From positions 1-5,119 of the forward strand of contig CAMPKL010000316.1 of assembly GCA_946887065.1 (NCBI GenBank): DNA of 5,119 nucleotides, in the 5' to 3' direction. Position numbers and translations under genes: made by a program. The DNA is from an uncultured Bryobacterales bacterium (GTDB taxonomy: Bacteria; Acidobacteriota; Terriglobia; Bryobacterales; UBA6623). Of the stretch, positions 1 to 5,119 are shown one piece after another (the first letter of the stretch is position 1; each line of letters opens with the position of its first letter). Below the pieces are notes generated by a model. It saw only the letters and a list, made by a program, of their open reading frames with translations, ran no database searches and was not told the DNA's origin.

Positions 1-1359
1 GCCTACAACCGCTCGGATGAGAATGCGCAGGAAATGCGCGAAAAATCCAAGGGCAAGAATGTCATCGTCACGCAGTCAATCGAAGAGTTCGTCCAAAAGC
101 TCGAGCGGCCCCGCCGCGTGCTTTTGATGGTCACTGCCGGCAAGGGCACGGACGCCGTCATCGACGCGCTGACTCAACACCTTGAACCCGGCGACATCAT
201 CATCGATGGCGGCAACTCGCACTTTCCTGACACGAACCGACGCGCCGAGGCGCTGCACGCCAAGGGCTATCACTTTGTCGGCTGCGGTATCTCCGGCGGC
301 GAAGAGGGCGCCCTGTGGGGTCCCTCGATCATGCCCGGCGGCAATTTTGAGGCCTATGAGCGCATCGCGCCGGTCCTTGAAAAGATTGCCGCCAAGACCG
401 AAGACGACGGCGCCTGCGTCACCTACTGCGGACGCACTTCGGCCGGCCACTACGTCAAGATGGTCCACAACGGCATCGAGTACGGCATCATGCAGGTGAT
501 CTGCGAGGTCTACGACGTCCTGCGCAAGTCCATGGGGCTCTCGGCGAAAGAGATCGCCCAGATCTTCCAGAAGTGGACTAAGAGCGAAGAAGTGGGCGGC
601 TTCCTGGTCGATATCACCGCCGTTTGCTTGGCTAAGAAAGACGACCAAGAGAAGAAGGGACACCTGGTCGACCAGATCCTCGACACCGCGGGACAGAAGG
701 GGACCGGCAAGTGGACCTCGCAATCGGCCCTTGATCTCGGCGTGCCGATCCCAACGCTCTCCATGGCTGTTGAAGCGCGCATCCTTTCCGCCTTGAAACC
801 CCTGCGCGTTGAGGCCTCGAAGTATATTGACGGACCCGGATTCAAAATCGACAAGAAGAAGAAAGACGATGTGGTCGACGCGCTTTACAACGCGCTCTAT
901 CTTTCGATGATCGCCTGTTATGCCCAGGGTATGGCCCTGATCCAAGAGGCTTCGAAGACCTACGACTACGGGACGAACTTCGCCGAAGTCGCCCGCATTT
1001 GGAAAGAAGGCTGCATTATCCGTTCCAAGATGCTGGATCCCATCAAACAGGCCTTTAAGGATCAACCCGATCTTGCGAACCTCATGCTGCACCCGTCGTT
1101 CTCGGGGATCGTCAACGACACCCTGCCCGACCTGCGCAAGGTGATCCGCTTGGCCGCAAAAACAGGCGTGCCGGCCACTTGCCTCGGCGCGACTCTGGCC
1201 TACGTCGACAGCTTCCGCAGCGAGTTCCTGCCGGCGAACCTGTTGCAGGCCCTTCGCGACAACTTCGGCGCGCATACGTATCAACGGCTCGACCGCGAAG
1301 GCGTGTTCCACTCCGACTGGAACGGCGACGGCCCGGTGACCAAAGCGGCTGGACACTAG
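1..1359 (+). CDS. gnd: 6-phosphogluconate dehydrogenase, decarboxylating (5'-truncated by window edge)
   Basis: This cytosolic enzyme oxidatively decarboxylates 6-phosphogluconate to ribulose 5-phosphate, making NADPH in the pentose phosphate pathway. The frame is open from base 1 and shows 452 residues. By comparison with the E. coli enzyme about 30 residues, including the Rossmann glycine motif, lie upstream; full length would be near 480, normal for the long form. Residues 3-5 (NRS) match the NADP 2'-phosphate-binding NR(S/T) segment. The substrate loop SGGEEGA starts at residue 98. GHYVKMVHNGIEYG carries the catalytic lysine (K153) with H156 and N157. The family signature ILDTAGQKGTGKW is at 226-238 and RIWKEGCIIRS at 332-342. 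Near the C-terminus R419 and H425 in RDNFGAH match the substrate-binding Arg/His that the partner subunit contributes in the sheep enzyme. No key residue is missing in the visible part. The HAD hydrolase gene follows after 37 bases. Confidence 0.97.
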   Translation, partial: AYNRSDENAQEMREKSKGKNVIVTQSIEEFVQKLERPRRVLLMVTAGKGTDAVIDALTQHLEPGDIIIDGGNSHFPDTNRRAEALHAKGYHFVGCGISGGEEGALWGPSIMPGGNFEAYERIAPVLEKIAAKTEDDGACVTYCGRTSAGHYVKMVHNGIEYGIMQVICEVYDVLRKSMGLSAKEIAQIFQKWTKSEEVGGFLVDITAVCLAKKDDQEKKGHLVDQILDTAGQKGTGKWTSQSALDLGVPIPTLSMAVEARILSALKPLRVEASKYIDGPGFKIDKKKKDDVVDALYNALYLSMIACYAQGMALIQEASKTYDYGTNFAEVARIWKEGCIIRSKMLDPIKQAFKDQPDLANLMLHPSFSGIVNDTLPDLRKVIRLAAKTGVPATCLGATLAYVDSFRSEFLPANLLQALRDNFGAHTYQRLDREGVFHSDWNGDGPVTKAAGH

Positions 1360-1396
1360 ACGCCTCGCGTCGCCCGATACGATCCAGGTAGAAGAT

Positions 1397-2284
1397 ATGG
1401 CGCTCGTACACGCACTCGCTGACTTTCAAAAAGAACACGAATACTTTGTCGGCCTCGACTCCGACGGCTGCGTTTTCGACTCGATGGAGATCAAGCACAA
1501 AGAGTGCTTTACGCCGGCCTTCATCAAGCACTGGAAGCTGCAAGCCGCCGCCAAGTACGCGCGCCAAGCCTGGGAGTTCGCCAACCTTTACTCGGTCGCC
1601 CGGGGCATGAACCGCTTTCCGGTCTTGATGCGGACTTTGAGGTTGTTGCAGGAGTGGCCGGAGCCGATGCGCCGCGGCATCGTCATCCCCGATCTCAAGC
1701 CGTTGGACGATTTTTTGGCCTCCGGTCTGCCGCCCTCGAATGCAGGACTCAGCGATTACATTAAAGAGCATCCGCACGCGCTGCTCGACCGAACGATGGA
1801 CTGGAGCCTTGCCGTTAACGCTTCCGTCAAGGACATCGTTGAAGGGGTGCCGCCCTTTCCGTTGGTGCGCGAGTGTTTGGCGAAGATCGTCGACAAAGCT
1901 GATTTGGCCGTCGTCTCGGGTACGCCCACCGACGCGCTCGTCCGCGAATGGGAAGAGAACGAGATGATGCACTGGCCGAAGATCATCGCCGGCCAAGAGT
2001 TGGGCAAAAAGACCGACCACCTCGCCGCGATGTCCGGCGCCGGCCGCTACGAGGACGACAAGAAGCTGATGATCGGCGATGCGCCCGGCGATCAAAGCGC
2101 GGCGAAGGCGACGGGTTGTTTGTATTTCCCGATCAACCCCAATCACGAAGAAGAATCCTGGCAACGGTTGCACGACGAAGCGCTGGACCGGTTTTTCGCG
2201 GGGACTTATGCGGGGGATTATCAGGCGGCGCGAATTGCGGAGTTTGAGAAGCTGCTGCCTGAGCAGCCGCCTTGGAAGGGGTGA
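1397..2284 (+). CDS. HAD-superfamily hydrolase with large cap domain, downstream of gnd
   Basis: A 295-residue soluble protein with no signal peptide and all four HAD motifs. Motif I is GLDSDGCVFDS, with nucleophile D21 and acid/base D23. Motif II is VVSGT with S174. Motif III is probably K204 or K205 in GQELGKKTDHL. Motif IV is IGDAPGD with D228 and D232 for Mg2+. The DxD, rather than a lone Asp, favours a phosphatase over a dehalogenase. About 140 residues separate motifs I and II, forming a large C1-type cap that should set substrate choice; the tail (NPNHEEESWQRL, TYAGDY, LLPEQPPWK) looks family-specific. I recall similar uncharacterised proteins in several phyla, but no assigned substrate. 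The ATG at 1397 is supported by AGG at 1386-1388, eight bases upstream. The 37-base gap after gnd suggests co-transcription and a sugar-phosphate substrate, which is inference. Confidence 0.9.
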   Translation: MALVHALADFQKEHEYFVGLDSDGCVFDSMEIKHKECFTPAFIKHWKLQAAAKYARQAWEFANLYSVARGMNRFPVLMRTLRLLQEWPEPMRRGIVIPDLKPLDDFLASGLPPSNAGLSDYIKEHPHALLDRTMDWSLAVNASVKDIVEGVPPFPLVRECLAKIVDKADLAVVSGTPTDALVREWEENEMMHWPKIIAGQELGKKTDHLAAMSGAGRYEDDKKLMIGDAPGDQSAAKATGCLYFPINPNHEEESWQRLHDEALDRFFAGTYAGDYQAARIAEFEKLLPEQPPWKG

Positions 2285-2401
2285 TTTTGTATTGAGTTTT
2301 ATTCCGCCGGTGTCGGCACTGCTCGCAGCCGGTTCATGACTGTCGCGCCCCACAGGTGAGTTTCCAGTACATGACGGAGTCTCCAACGATCGGCCGTGAC
2401 T

Positions 2402-2722
2402 CTACTTTCCGGCTTCGGTTATGCCGGACAGGATAACCGGCTCGCGATCCGGGAACTCGGCCACTAGGGACAAGCGCCCTCCCATGGCTTCGACGGTCTT
2501 GCGCAGCGTGGAAAGCAAGAGGTCGCTGCGCTTTTCGAGGCGCGAAACGCTGTCCTGGCTGATCCCCAACTTCTTCGCCACGCGGACCTGCGTCAGCTTG
2601 CGTGCATGCCGCAGTTCACGCAAGGTCATCTCTTCGGCCACCAACTCGGCGGCGCGGGCTTCCACTTTCTTGCGTTGCGAGGCGCTGAGTTTCTGGATTT
2701 TGTCGTCTACATTCACGGTCAT
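2402..2722 (-). CDS. XRE-family helix-turn-helix antitoxin (HigA-like)
   Basis: A 106-residue protein that should bind and neutralise the toxin encoded just upstream and repress the shared promoter. Residues 1-33 are predicted helical and charged (KLSASQRKKVEARAAELVAEE). Residues 34-65 form an HTH: LRELRHARKLTQ, then VRVAKKLGIS as the first helix pair, then QDSVSRLEKRSD as the recognition helix. The rest (LLLSTLRKTVEAMGG, then RLSLVAEFPDREPV) is typical of chromosomal antitoxins paired with Gp49/HigB-type toxins. Its ATG overlaps the toxin stop in ATGA (2719-2722), which implies translational coupling. A good Shine-Dalgarno sequence (AGGAAGG, - strand, 2734-2728) sits five bases upstream inside the toxin gene, so it may also be translated independently. 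Antitoxin function is inferred from family and gene order. Confidence 0.88.
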   Translation of the reverse strand: MTVNVDDKIQKLSASQRKKVEARAAELVAEEMTLRELRHARKLTQVRVAKKLGISQDSVSRLEKRSDLLLSTLRKTVEAMGGRLSLVAEFPDREPVILSGITEAGK

Positions 2723-3093
2723 GATTGCCTTCCTAGCTTCCGTAAGCGAGCGAGATGTGCATCGAACCTGTCATCAGCTTTGCGAATCAACTCACGGTAG
2801 AACCGCTTTTCGCTGCCGCCCGATTTATCTCCTGCCACGAGGAGGATCCCTCTTCGCTTCTTGTCAAAGGCGAAGGCGACGCGCCATTCCCCTCCTGCTG
2901 CGCTGAACCGCAACTCCTTCATGTTCGCGTGCCCCGAATCGTTCAACGTGTCGACGCGCGGTCTCCCCAACTGGGGTCCGAACTGCTGGAGTAGCCGACT
3001 CAAGGCAAGAATTTCGATTTGCACATCTTCTTGGAGGTTGTCGAACTCGGGCTCAAACTCTTCGCCGATCTCCACAGCCCATGCCACATCCAT
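2719..3093 (-). CDS. RelE/HigB-like toxin of a type II toxin-antitoxin pair (phage Gp49-like family)
   Basis: A 124-residue basic protein of normal length for the family. It is the likely toxin, expected to act as an mRNA interferase on ribosomes as HigB/RelE proteins do. Diagnostic stretches run in order: the N-terminal helix pair EEFEPEFDNLQEDVQIEIL (11-29), GPQLGRPRVDTL (39-50), HANMKELRF (55-63), EWRVAFAFDKKRRGILLVAG (69-88), GDKSG (88-92), and a basic C-terminal helix KRFYRELIRKADDRFDAHL (96-114). K59, E60, R62, R71 and K90 are candidates for RNA contact. No residue looks lost, so it appears intact. The start at 3093 fits the family N-terminus, although the Shine-Dalgarno sequence (TGGA, about nine bases upstream) is weak. 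The toxin-first order with downstream HTH antitoxin is the HigBA arrangement. Target and toxicity are inferred from family. Confidence 0.88.
   Translation of the reverse strand: MDVAWAVEIGEEFEPEFDNLQEDVQIEILALSRLLQQFGPQLGRPRVDTLNDSGHANMKELRFSAAGGEWRVAFAFDKKRRGILLVAGDKSGGSEKRFYRELIRKADDRFDAHLARLRKLGRQS
2728..2734 (-). promoter_or_regulatory. Ribosome binding site of the antitoxin inside the toxin gene
   Basis: AGGAAGG on the minus strand lies five bases before the antitoxin ATG, within the last codons of the toxin. It is far stronger than the toxin's own site, which would bias translation toward antitoxin over toxin from a shared mRNA. Confidence 0.6.
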
Positions 3094-3107
3094 AGTATGT
3101 CATCCAC

Positions 3108-3136
3108 GTCATATGTTTTGCAATACATAAAACCAA
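3108..3136 (-). promoter_or_regulatory. Candidate promoter of the toxin-antitoxin operon
   Basis: On the minus strand TTGGTT (3136-3131) and TATGAC (3113-3108) are separated by 17 bases. Each is an imperfect sigma70-like hexamer (3/6 and 4/6 matches). The palindrome at 3112-3129 fills the spacer, so a bound repressor would block polymerase. The predicted start would leave only a very short leader before the toxin ATG at 3093. An alternative is TTGCAA with CATACT at 18-base spacing, which would give near-leaderless mRNA. Confidence 0.35.
3112..3129. promoter_or_regulatory. 18-bp near-perfect palindrome, candidate antitoxin operator
   Basis: TATGTTTTGCAATACATA pairs in 8 of 9 half-site positions; the only mismatch is 3117 with 3124. 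It begins 18 bases upstream of the toxin start and is AT-rich against GC-rich surroundings. HTH antitoxins of HigA type usually bind such a palindrome over their own promoter, so this is the likely autoregulatory site. The symmetry is directly visible; binding is inferred. Confidence 0.6.
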
Positions 3137-3169
3137 CGGCTGACGGACCGGGCCAAATGGCTAGGGGAC

Positions 3170-3208
3170 GGGTATTACGGTTTCCGCCTACCCGAAACCA
3201 GGGGTATT
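3170..3208. repeat. Short direct and inverted repeats in the divergent intergenic region
   Basis: GGGTATT occurs at 3170-3176 and again at 3202-3208, 32 bases apart, which is about three helical turns. Between them CGGTTTCCG (3178-3186) is palindromic around TTT, and GGTTTC (3179-3184) is repeated inverted as GAAACC (3194-3199). The block lies upstream of the secreted-protein gene and could be a regulator binding region. I cannot assign a regulator, and motifs this short may arise by chance. Confidence 0.3.
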
Positions 3209-3297
3209 CCTGATAACAAAATCGCCGATCTGCTTGTAGGCTCGAACGCAGGGGCGGAACAACGCCTCTCAATTCACCTTCAAGGACTACTCGTACG

Positions 3298-3450
3298 ATG
3301 ATCAAAACATGGCTCCGCCTCGTGGCATTCGCTGCGTTGGGCATACTTCCGGCTTTGGCCGCTGAGGACCAACAAAAGAATGTTGAGTTCAATCCCGACG
3401 CGCAAGTCTTCCCGCACGTGGCGATCGGAGGGTCTGGTCGTCGGAGATGA
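3298..3450 (+). pseudogene. 5' segment (signal peptide) of the frameshifted secreted-protein gene
   Basis: From ATG 3298 the frame encodes 50 residues ending at TGA 3448-3450. Residues 1-22 are a clear signal peptide: MIKTWLR at the n-region, a hydrophobic core VAFAALGILPALAA, and cleavage near A21 or A22 before EDQQKN. It continues FPHVAIGG, then runs out of frame. The next frame immediately carries WSSEMTLVN, the expected continuation. An AAGGA Shine-Dalgarno sequence at 3282-3286, 11 bases upstream, supports this start. The two parts are therefore one gene of about 394 codons with a net loss of one base (or gain of two) near 3430-3435. Whether this is a true mutation or a sequence error cannot be told from one read of the region. 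Confidence 0.8.
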
Positions 3451-4481
3451 CGCTCGTCAATCTCGATCCCGACGATGAAGCCGTTTTCACGTTGAGTTTC
3501 TATAAGCCCGATGGGACGCCGTGGATTATGACGATTCCCGGTTTGGGTACGAATTCGGAGTGGGAAATCGTCCTTCCGCCGGAAGCGAGCGCGGTTTACA
3601 AGCCTGAGTGGCCGGGCAATACAATCGAAACGGGTTCGGCCATCATCGATCAGCCGGCGGATGCTCAAATCGCGGGACACATCATCTTCACGGATCAGAC
3701 AGAGGGCCGTCCGGTGTTCGAGGCGGTCGTGCCGCTATCGTCTGACTCCGAGTGGTACCTCAACATGCCGTTCGACAACACCGCAGGCAATGTAAGTTGC
3801 ATCGCAATCGCGAATCCGGCGAGCGGCGAGACACTTTACTCCTTAGAATTCTCCAACAACGACGACGAGTTGATTGACCTCTTCACCGACGGCGTGCTCG
3901 GGTCGCGAGACCAGCAATCCTTCTGCCTTCCGAACGAATTCCCGGAGACGGCGGGCGAGCGCGGGCTCATCCGGATCACCGGGTCGAGCAACAATCTCAG
4001 CGTCTTGGGCTTCCGCTTCAACCACGCCGGGGCGTTTGCCACGATGTTTCCGATGGTTGCCGCACGCCCTGCGGACTTGGAAGAAGATTGTTTCGATGCG
4101 GTTCAGGGCGACGTCCCCTGGAATCAGAGCGGCAATACCAGCTGGAGTGCGACGAACGTACAACGGTTGTGCGCCGGGACGTCGGATCCGGAGGCGACCA
4201 TTGCCTGTTTCAGCAGCGGCATCGACGAACACAACGAATGGAGGCGCGCCATCACGGAGTGCACGTATGTGGCGCCCGCGAAACTCGAGGACGACTGCTT
4301 CGAACTCGTGCAGGGCCGGGTGGCCTGGAATCAGGCCGGCAACACGAACTGGATTGCGTCCAACGTAACCGCTCTTTGTGCTAACACCCCGAACCCGCTG
4401 GCTACCGTAGCCTGTTTCAGCCGGGGAATCCAAACTCACAACAATTGGACTCAGGCTATCGACGAGTGCGAAGCTCCGTAG
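3447..4481 (+). CDS. Main reading frame of a secreted beta-rich protein with two cysteine-patterned repeats (frameshifted from its signal peptide)
   Basis: A 344-residue open frame forming the body of the gene that starts at 3298. ATG 3447 is only the first internal methionine; the preceding in-frame codons (WSSE) belong to the protein too, and export needs the upstream signal peptide. Residues 1-205 alternate short hydrophobic strands with Gly/Pro/Asn turns (TLVNLDPDDEAVFTLSFY, DGTPWIMTIPGLG, GRPVFEAVVPL, PFDNTAGNVSCIAIANP, LSVLGFRFN), suggesting one or two beta-sandwich domains; C118 and C160 could pair. Its style resembles secreted acidobacterial proteins I recall, without known function. 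Residues 211-341 are two four-cysteine modules. The protein is strongly acidic and has no transmembrane segment or catalytic motif that I can see. An adhesion or extracellular binding role is possible but not shown. A hairpin terminator follows 56 bases after the stop. Confidence 0.75.
   Translation: MTLVNLDPDDEAVFTLSFYKPDGTPWIMTIPGLGTNSEWEIVLPPEASAVYKPEWPGNTIETGSAIIDQPADAQIAGHIIFTDQTEGRPVFEAVVPLSSDSEWYLNMPFDNTAGNVSCIAIANPASGETLYSLEFSNNDDELIDLFTDGVLGSRDQQSFCLPNEFPETAGERGLIRITGSSNNLSVLGFRFNHAGAFATMFPMVAARPADLEEDCFDAVQGDVPWNQSGNTSWSATNVQRLCAGTSDPEATIACFSSGIDEHNEWRRAITECTYVAPAKLEDDCFELVQGRVAWNQAGNTNWIASNVTALCANTPNPLATVACFSRGIQTHNNWTQAIDECEAP
4077..4469 (+). repeat. Tandem duplicated four-cysteine protein module
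   Basis: Two in-frame copies with a 207-base (69-residue) period encode the C-terminus of the secreted protein. From first to last cysteine the copies are 4089-4262 and 4296-4469, each 58 residues. Both have cysteines at positions 1, 28, 40 and 58, and 36 of 58 residues are identical (about 62%). Shared signatures are CF..VQG.V.WNQ.GNT.W, A.NV..LC, P.AT.ACFS.GI and HN.W..AI.EC. Even cysteine number, fixed spacing and an exported context suggest two disulfides per module. I do not recognise a named domain. Confidence 0.85.
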
Positions 4482-4537
4482 CTTTTTGCGCCCCCCGCCG
4501 TCCTAACCGGCATCAACCTTCGATTCGCGACACTTTT

Positions 4538-4558
4538 AGGCCCTCCGCTGGAGGGCCT
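4538..4558 (+). terminator. Hairpin terminator after the secreted-protein gene
   Basis: AGGCCCTCC (4538-4546) pairs perfectly over nine bases with GGAGGGCCT (4550-4558) around a GCT loop. It is followed by TCGCTTTCCC, a modest rather than strong T-tract. Its position 56 bases past the stop codon fits an intrinsic terminator for the + strand gene. Confidence 0.65.
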
Positions 4559-4821
4559 TCGCTTTCCCGCCGGCGCATCGTCTGCCGGACGCAATCGTCA
4601 ATTCCTATGAACTGGAATCGCGTGCGTGCTTGATCCTCCACAAGAAGCTCCTCTCTCAAGGCGGCTCCGGTGATACTCGGCGGTTGGCGCAGCGGTCGAC
4701 AATCCGGGCTACAAGTCGGCCAGTGCAATTATCCAGCATGTCGGCGCCTTGGACGCATGACTCGCTCTCACCGTTGCCTCCACTGCTTCTATTCGCGCCT
4801 TTTTACCTCTTCCCGAAATCC

Positions 4822-4850
4822 TTTACCCAACCATTACTTTCCTTTAACAT
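4822..4850 (+). promoter_or_regulatory. Candidate sigma70-like promoter for the last gene
   Basis: TTTACC (4822-4827) and TAACAT (4845-4850) each match 4 of 6 consensus bases and are separated by exactly 17 bases in a locally AT-richer stretch. Transcription from about 4857 would give a leader of about 80 bases before the ATG at 4940. This is sequence matching only. Confidence 0.3.
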
Positions 4851-4923
4851 CACCGCGAACCGCGCAATCGCACTCCACCGTAACCCCCTTCAATAGGCGC
4901 TTCACTCACGAAACGGCCTATGC

Positions 4924-4930
4924 AGAGGAG
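4924..4930 (+). promoter_or_regulatory. Strong Shine-Dalgarno sequence fixing the start of the last gene
   Basis: AGAGGAG ends nine bases before ATG 4940. It is the clearest ribosome binding site on the + strand of this window and decides the start of a gene that is cut by the window edge. Confidence 0.75.
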
Positions 4931-4939
4931 TCTCAACAT

Positions 4940-5119
4940 ATGCATCATTTCCGATTGCCGCACGGCGTTCTGTGGACCGCCCTGTTCGTAACCACCTTCA
5001 CCGGCGCCAACGCGCAAACCCGTCCAGCTCAACCTCCGCCGGAAAGCAAACGCCTATCGGTCGGCGCCGTCGTTGGTTTTGCGATTACCGGCGCCTCCCA
5101 AGAAGTCACCTCGTCGGTC
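4940..5119 (+). CDS. Exported protein, N-terminal part (3'-truncated by window edge); possible outer-membrane beta-barrel
   Basis: Sixty codons are visible and the frame is still open at the last base. Residues 1-25 form a signal peptide: a basic, histidine-rich n-region (MHHFRLPHG), a hydrophobic core (VLWTALFVTTFTG) and an ANA-Q cleavage site after residue 25. A proline-rich stretch follows (RPAQPPPESK, 28-37), then RLSVGAVVGFAITGAS (38-53). A mature protein that opens with alternating small and hydrophobic residues of the (L/F)SVGxxxGF type recalls the first strand of acidobacterial outer-membrane beta-barrels, but 60 residues are too few to be sure. The start is set by AGAGGAG nine bases upstream. 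It has its own candidate promoter and lies beyond a terminator, so it is probably not co-transcribed with the upstream gene. Confidence 0.75.
   Translation, partial: MHHFRLPHGVLWTALFVTTFTGANAQTRPAQPPPESKRLSVGAVVGFAITGASQEVTSSV

Larger units (their letters stand above)
4482..4939. other. 458-base intergenic region without a supported gene
   Basis: It begins with a hairpin terminator (4538-4558) and ends with the leader of the next gene. Open frames in it are short and overlap on both strands. Their predicted peptides are proline-, serine- and arginine-rich, with no recognisable family. The part from about 4790 to 4900 is pyrimidine-rich on the + strand. I see no tRNA, insertion sequence or repeat array. 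Confidence 0.6.

Noticed and set aside
76..1356. A 426-residue open frame on the minus strand opposite gnd
   Set aside because: It is fully antisense to a gene with unmistakable protein similarity, and its predicted protein shows no family motif. In GC-rich coding DNA a long antisense frame is a by-product of codon bias.
2251..2267. Hairpin GCTGCT-GCCTG-AGCAGC as a terminator of the gnd-HAD unit
   Set aside because: It lies inside the HAD coding region before the stop, has only six pairs and no adjacent T-tract.
2306..2317. GCCG-GTGT-CGGC hairpin in the convergent gap as a bidirectional terminator
   Set aside because: A four-base stem with no T-run on either side is too weak.
1112..2386. 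A 424-residue minus-strand open frame spanning the gnd end and the HAD gene
   Set aside because: It crosses two well-supported + strand genes and encodes an Arg-rich, motif-free sequence. It is a shadow of the HAD gene.
3425..3440. Programmed -1 ribosomal frameshifting to join signal peptide and body
   Set aside because: There is no X XXY YYZ slippery heptamer and no obvious stimulatory stem just downstream. An indel or sequence error is simpler.
4680..4735. tRNA-like stretch (GTTGGCGCAGCGGTCG resembles a D-arm region)
   Set aside because: No T-arm GTTCGA motif, no matching acceptor stem and no plausible anticodon arm follow. I treat it as chance similarity.
1..5119. CRISPR array, insertion sequence, integrase or attachment site
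   Set aside because: No regularly spaced repeats, transposase motifs or terminal inverted repeats were seen. The only accessory-type element is the toxin-antitoxin pair.

Overview
The window reads as a chromosomal segment of a GC-rich Gram-negative-like bacterium. Two predicted exported proteins and the architecture of one of them (a secreted beta-rich domain beginning FPHVAIGG...TLVN) remind me of Acidobacteriota. That placement rests on remembered family resemblance and is tentative.

Layout. (1) 1-2284, + strand: the 3' part of gnd (6-phosphogluconate dehydrogenase, cut by the window's left edge), followed after 37 bases by a HAD-superfamily hydrolase with a large cap domain. The two look like one transcription unit. 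(2) 2285-2401: a short convergent gap; I see no convincing terminator. (3) 2402-3093, - strand: a toxin-first type II toxin-antitoxin pair (RelE/HigB-like toxin, XRE-type helix-turn-helix antitoxin) joined by an ATGA stop/start overlap. An 18-bp near-perfect palindrome (3112-3129) lies 18 bases upstream of the toxin start, inside a plausible promoter. (4) 3131-3297: a divergent intergenic region with short direct and inverted repeats. (5) 3298-4481, + strand: a secreted-protein gene whose signal peptide and body lie in different frames, so it carries a frameshift near 3430-3435. The body ends in two copies of a cysteine-patterned module of about 60 residues. (6) 4482-4939: a 458-base gap holding a strong hairpin terminator at its start and a weak promoter candidate near its end. 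(7) 4940-5119: the 5' end of another exported protein with a clear Shine-Dalgarno sequence and signal peptide, cut by the right edge.

How the genes work together. gnd and the HAD hydrolase are the metabolic unit: the oxidative pentose phosphate step plus a phosphatase that may act on a related or by-product sugar phosphate. The toxin-antitoxin pair is a self-contained, probably autoregulated accessory module. The two exported proteins are separate envelope or extracellular genes. The most useful leads are the gnd-HAD pairing, the operator palindrome of the toxin-antitoxin pair, the frameshift, and the duplicated four-cysteine module.
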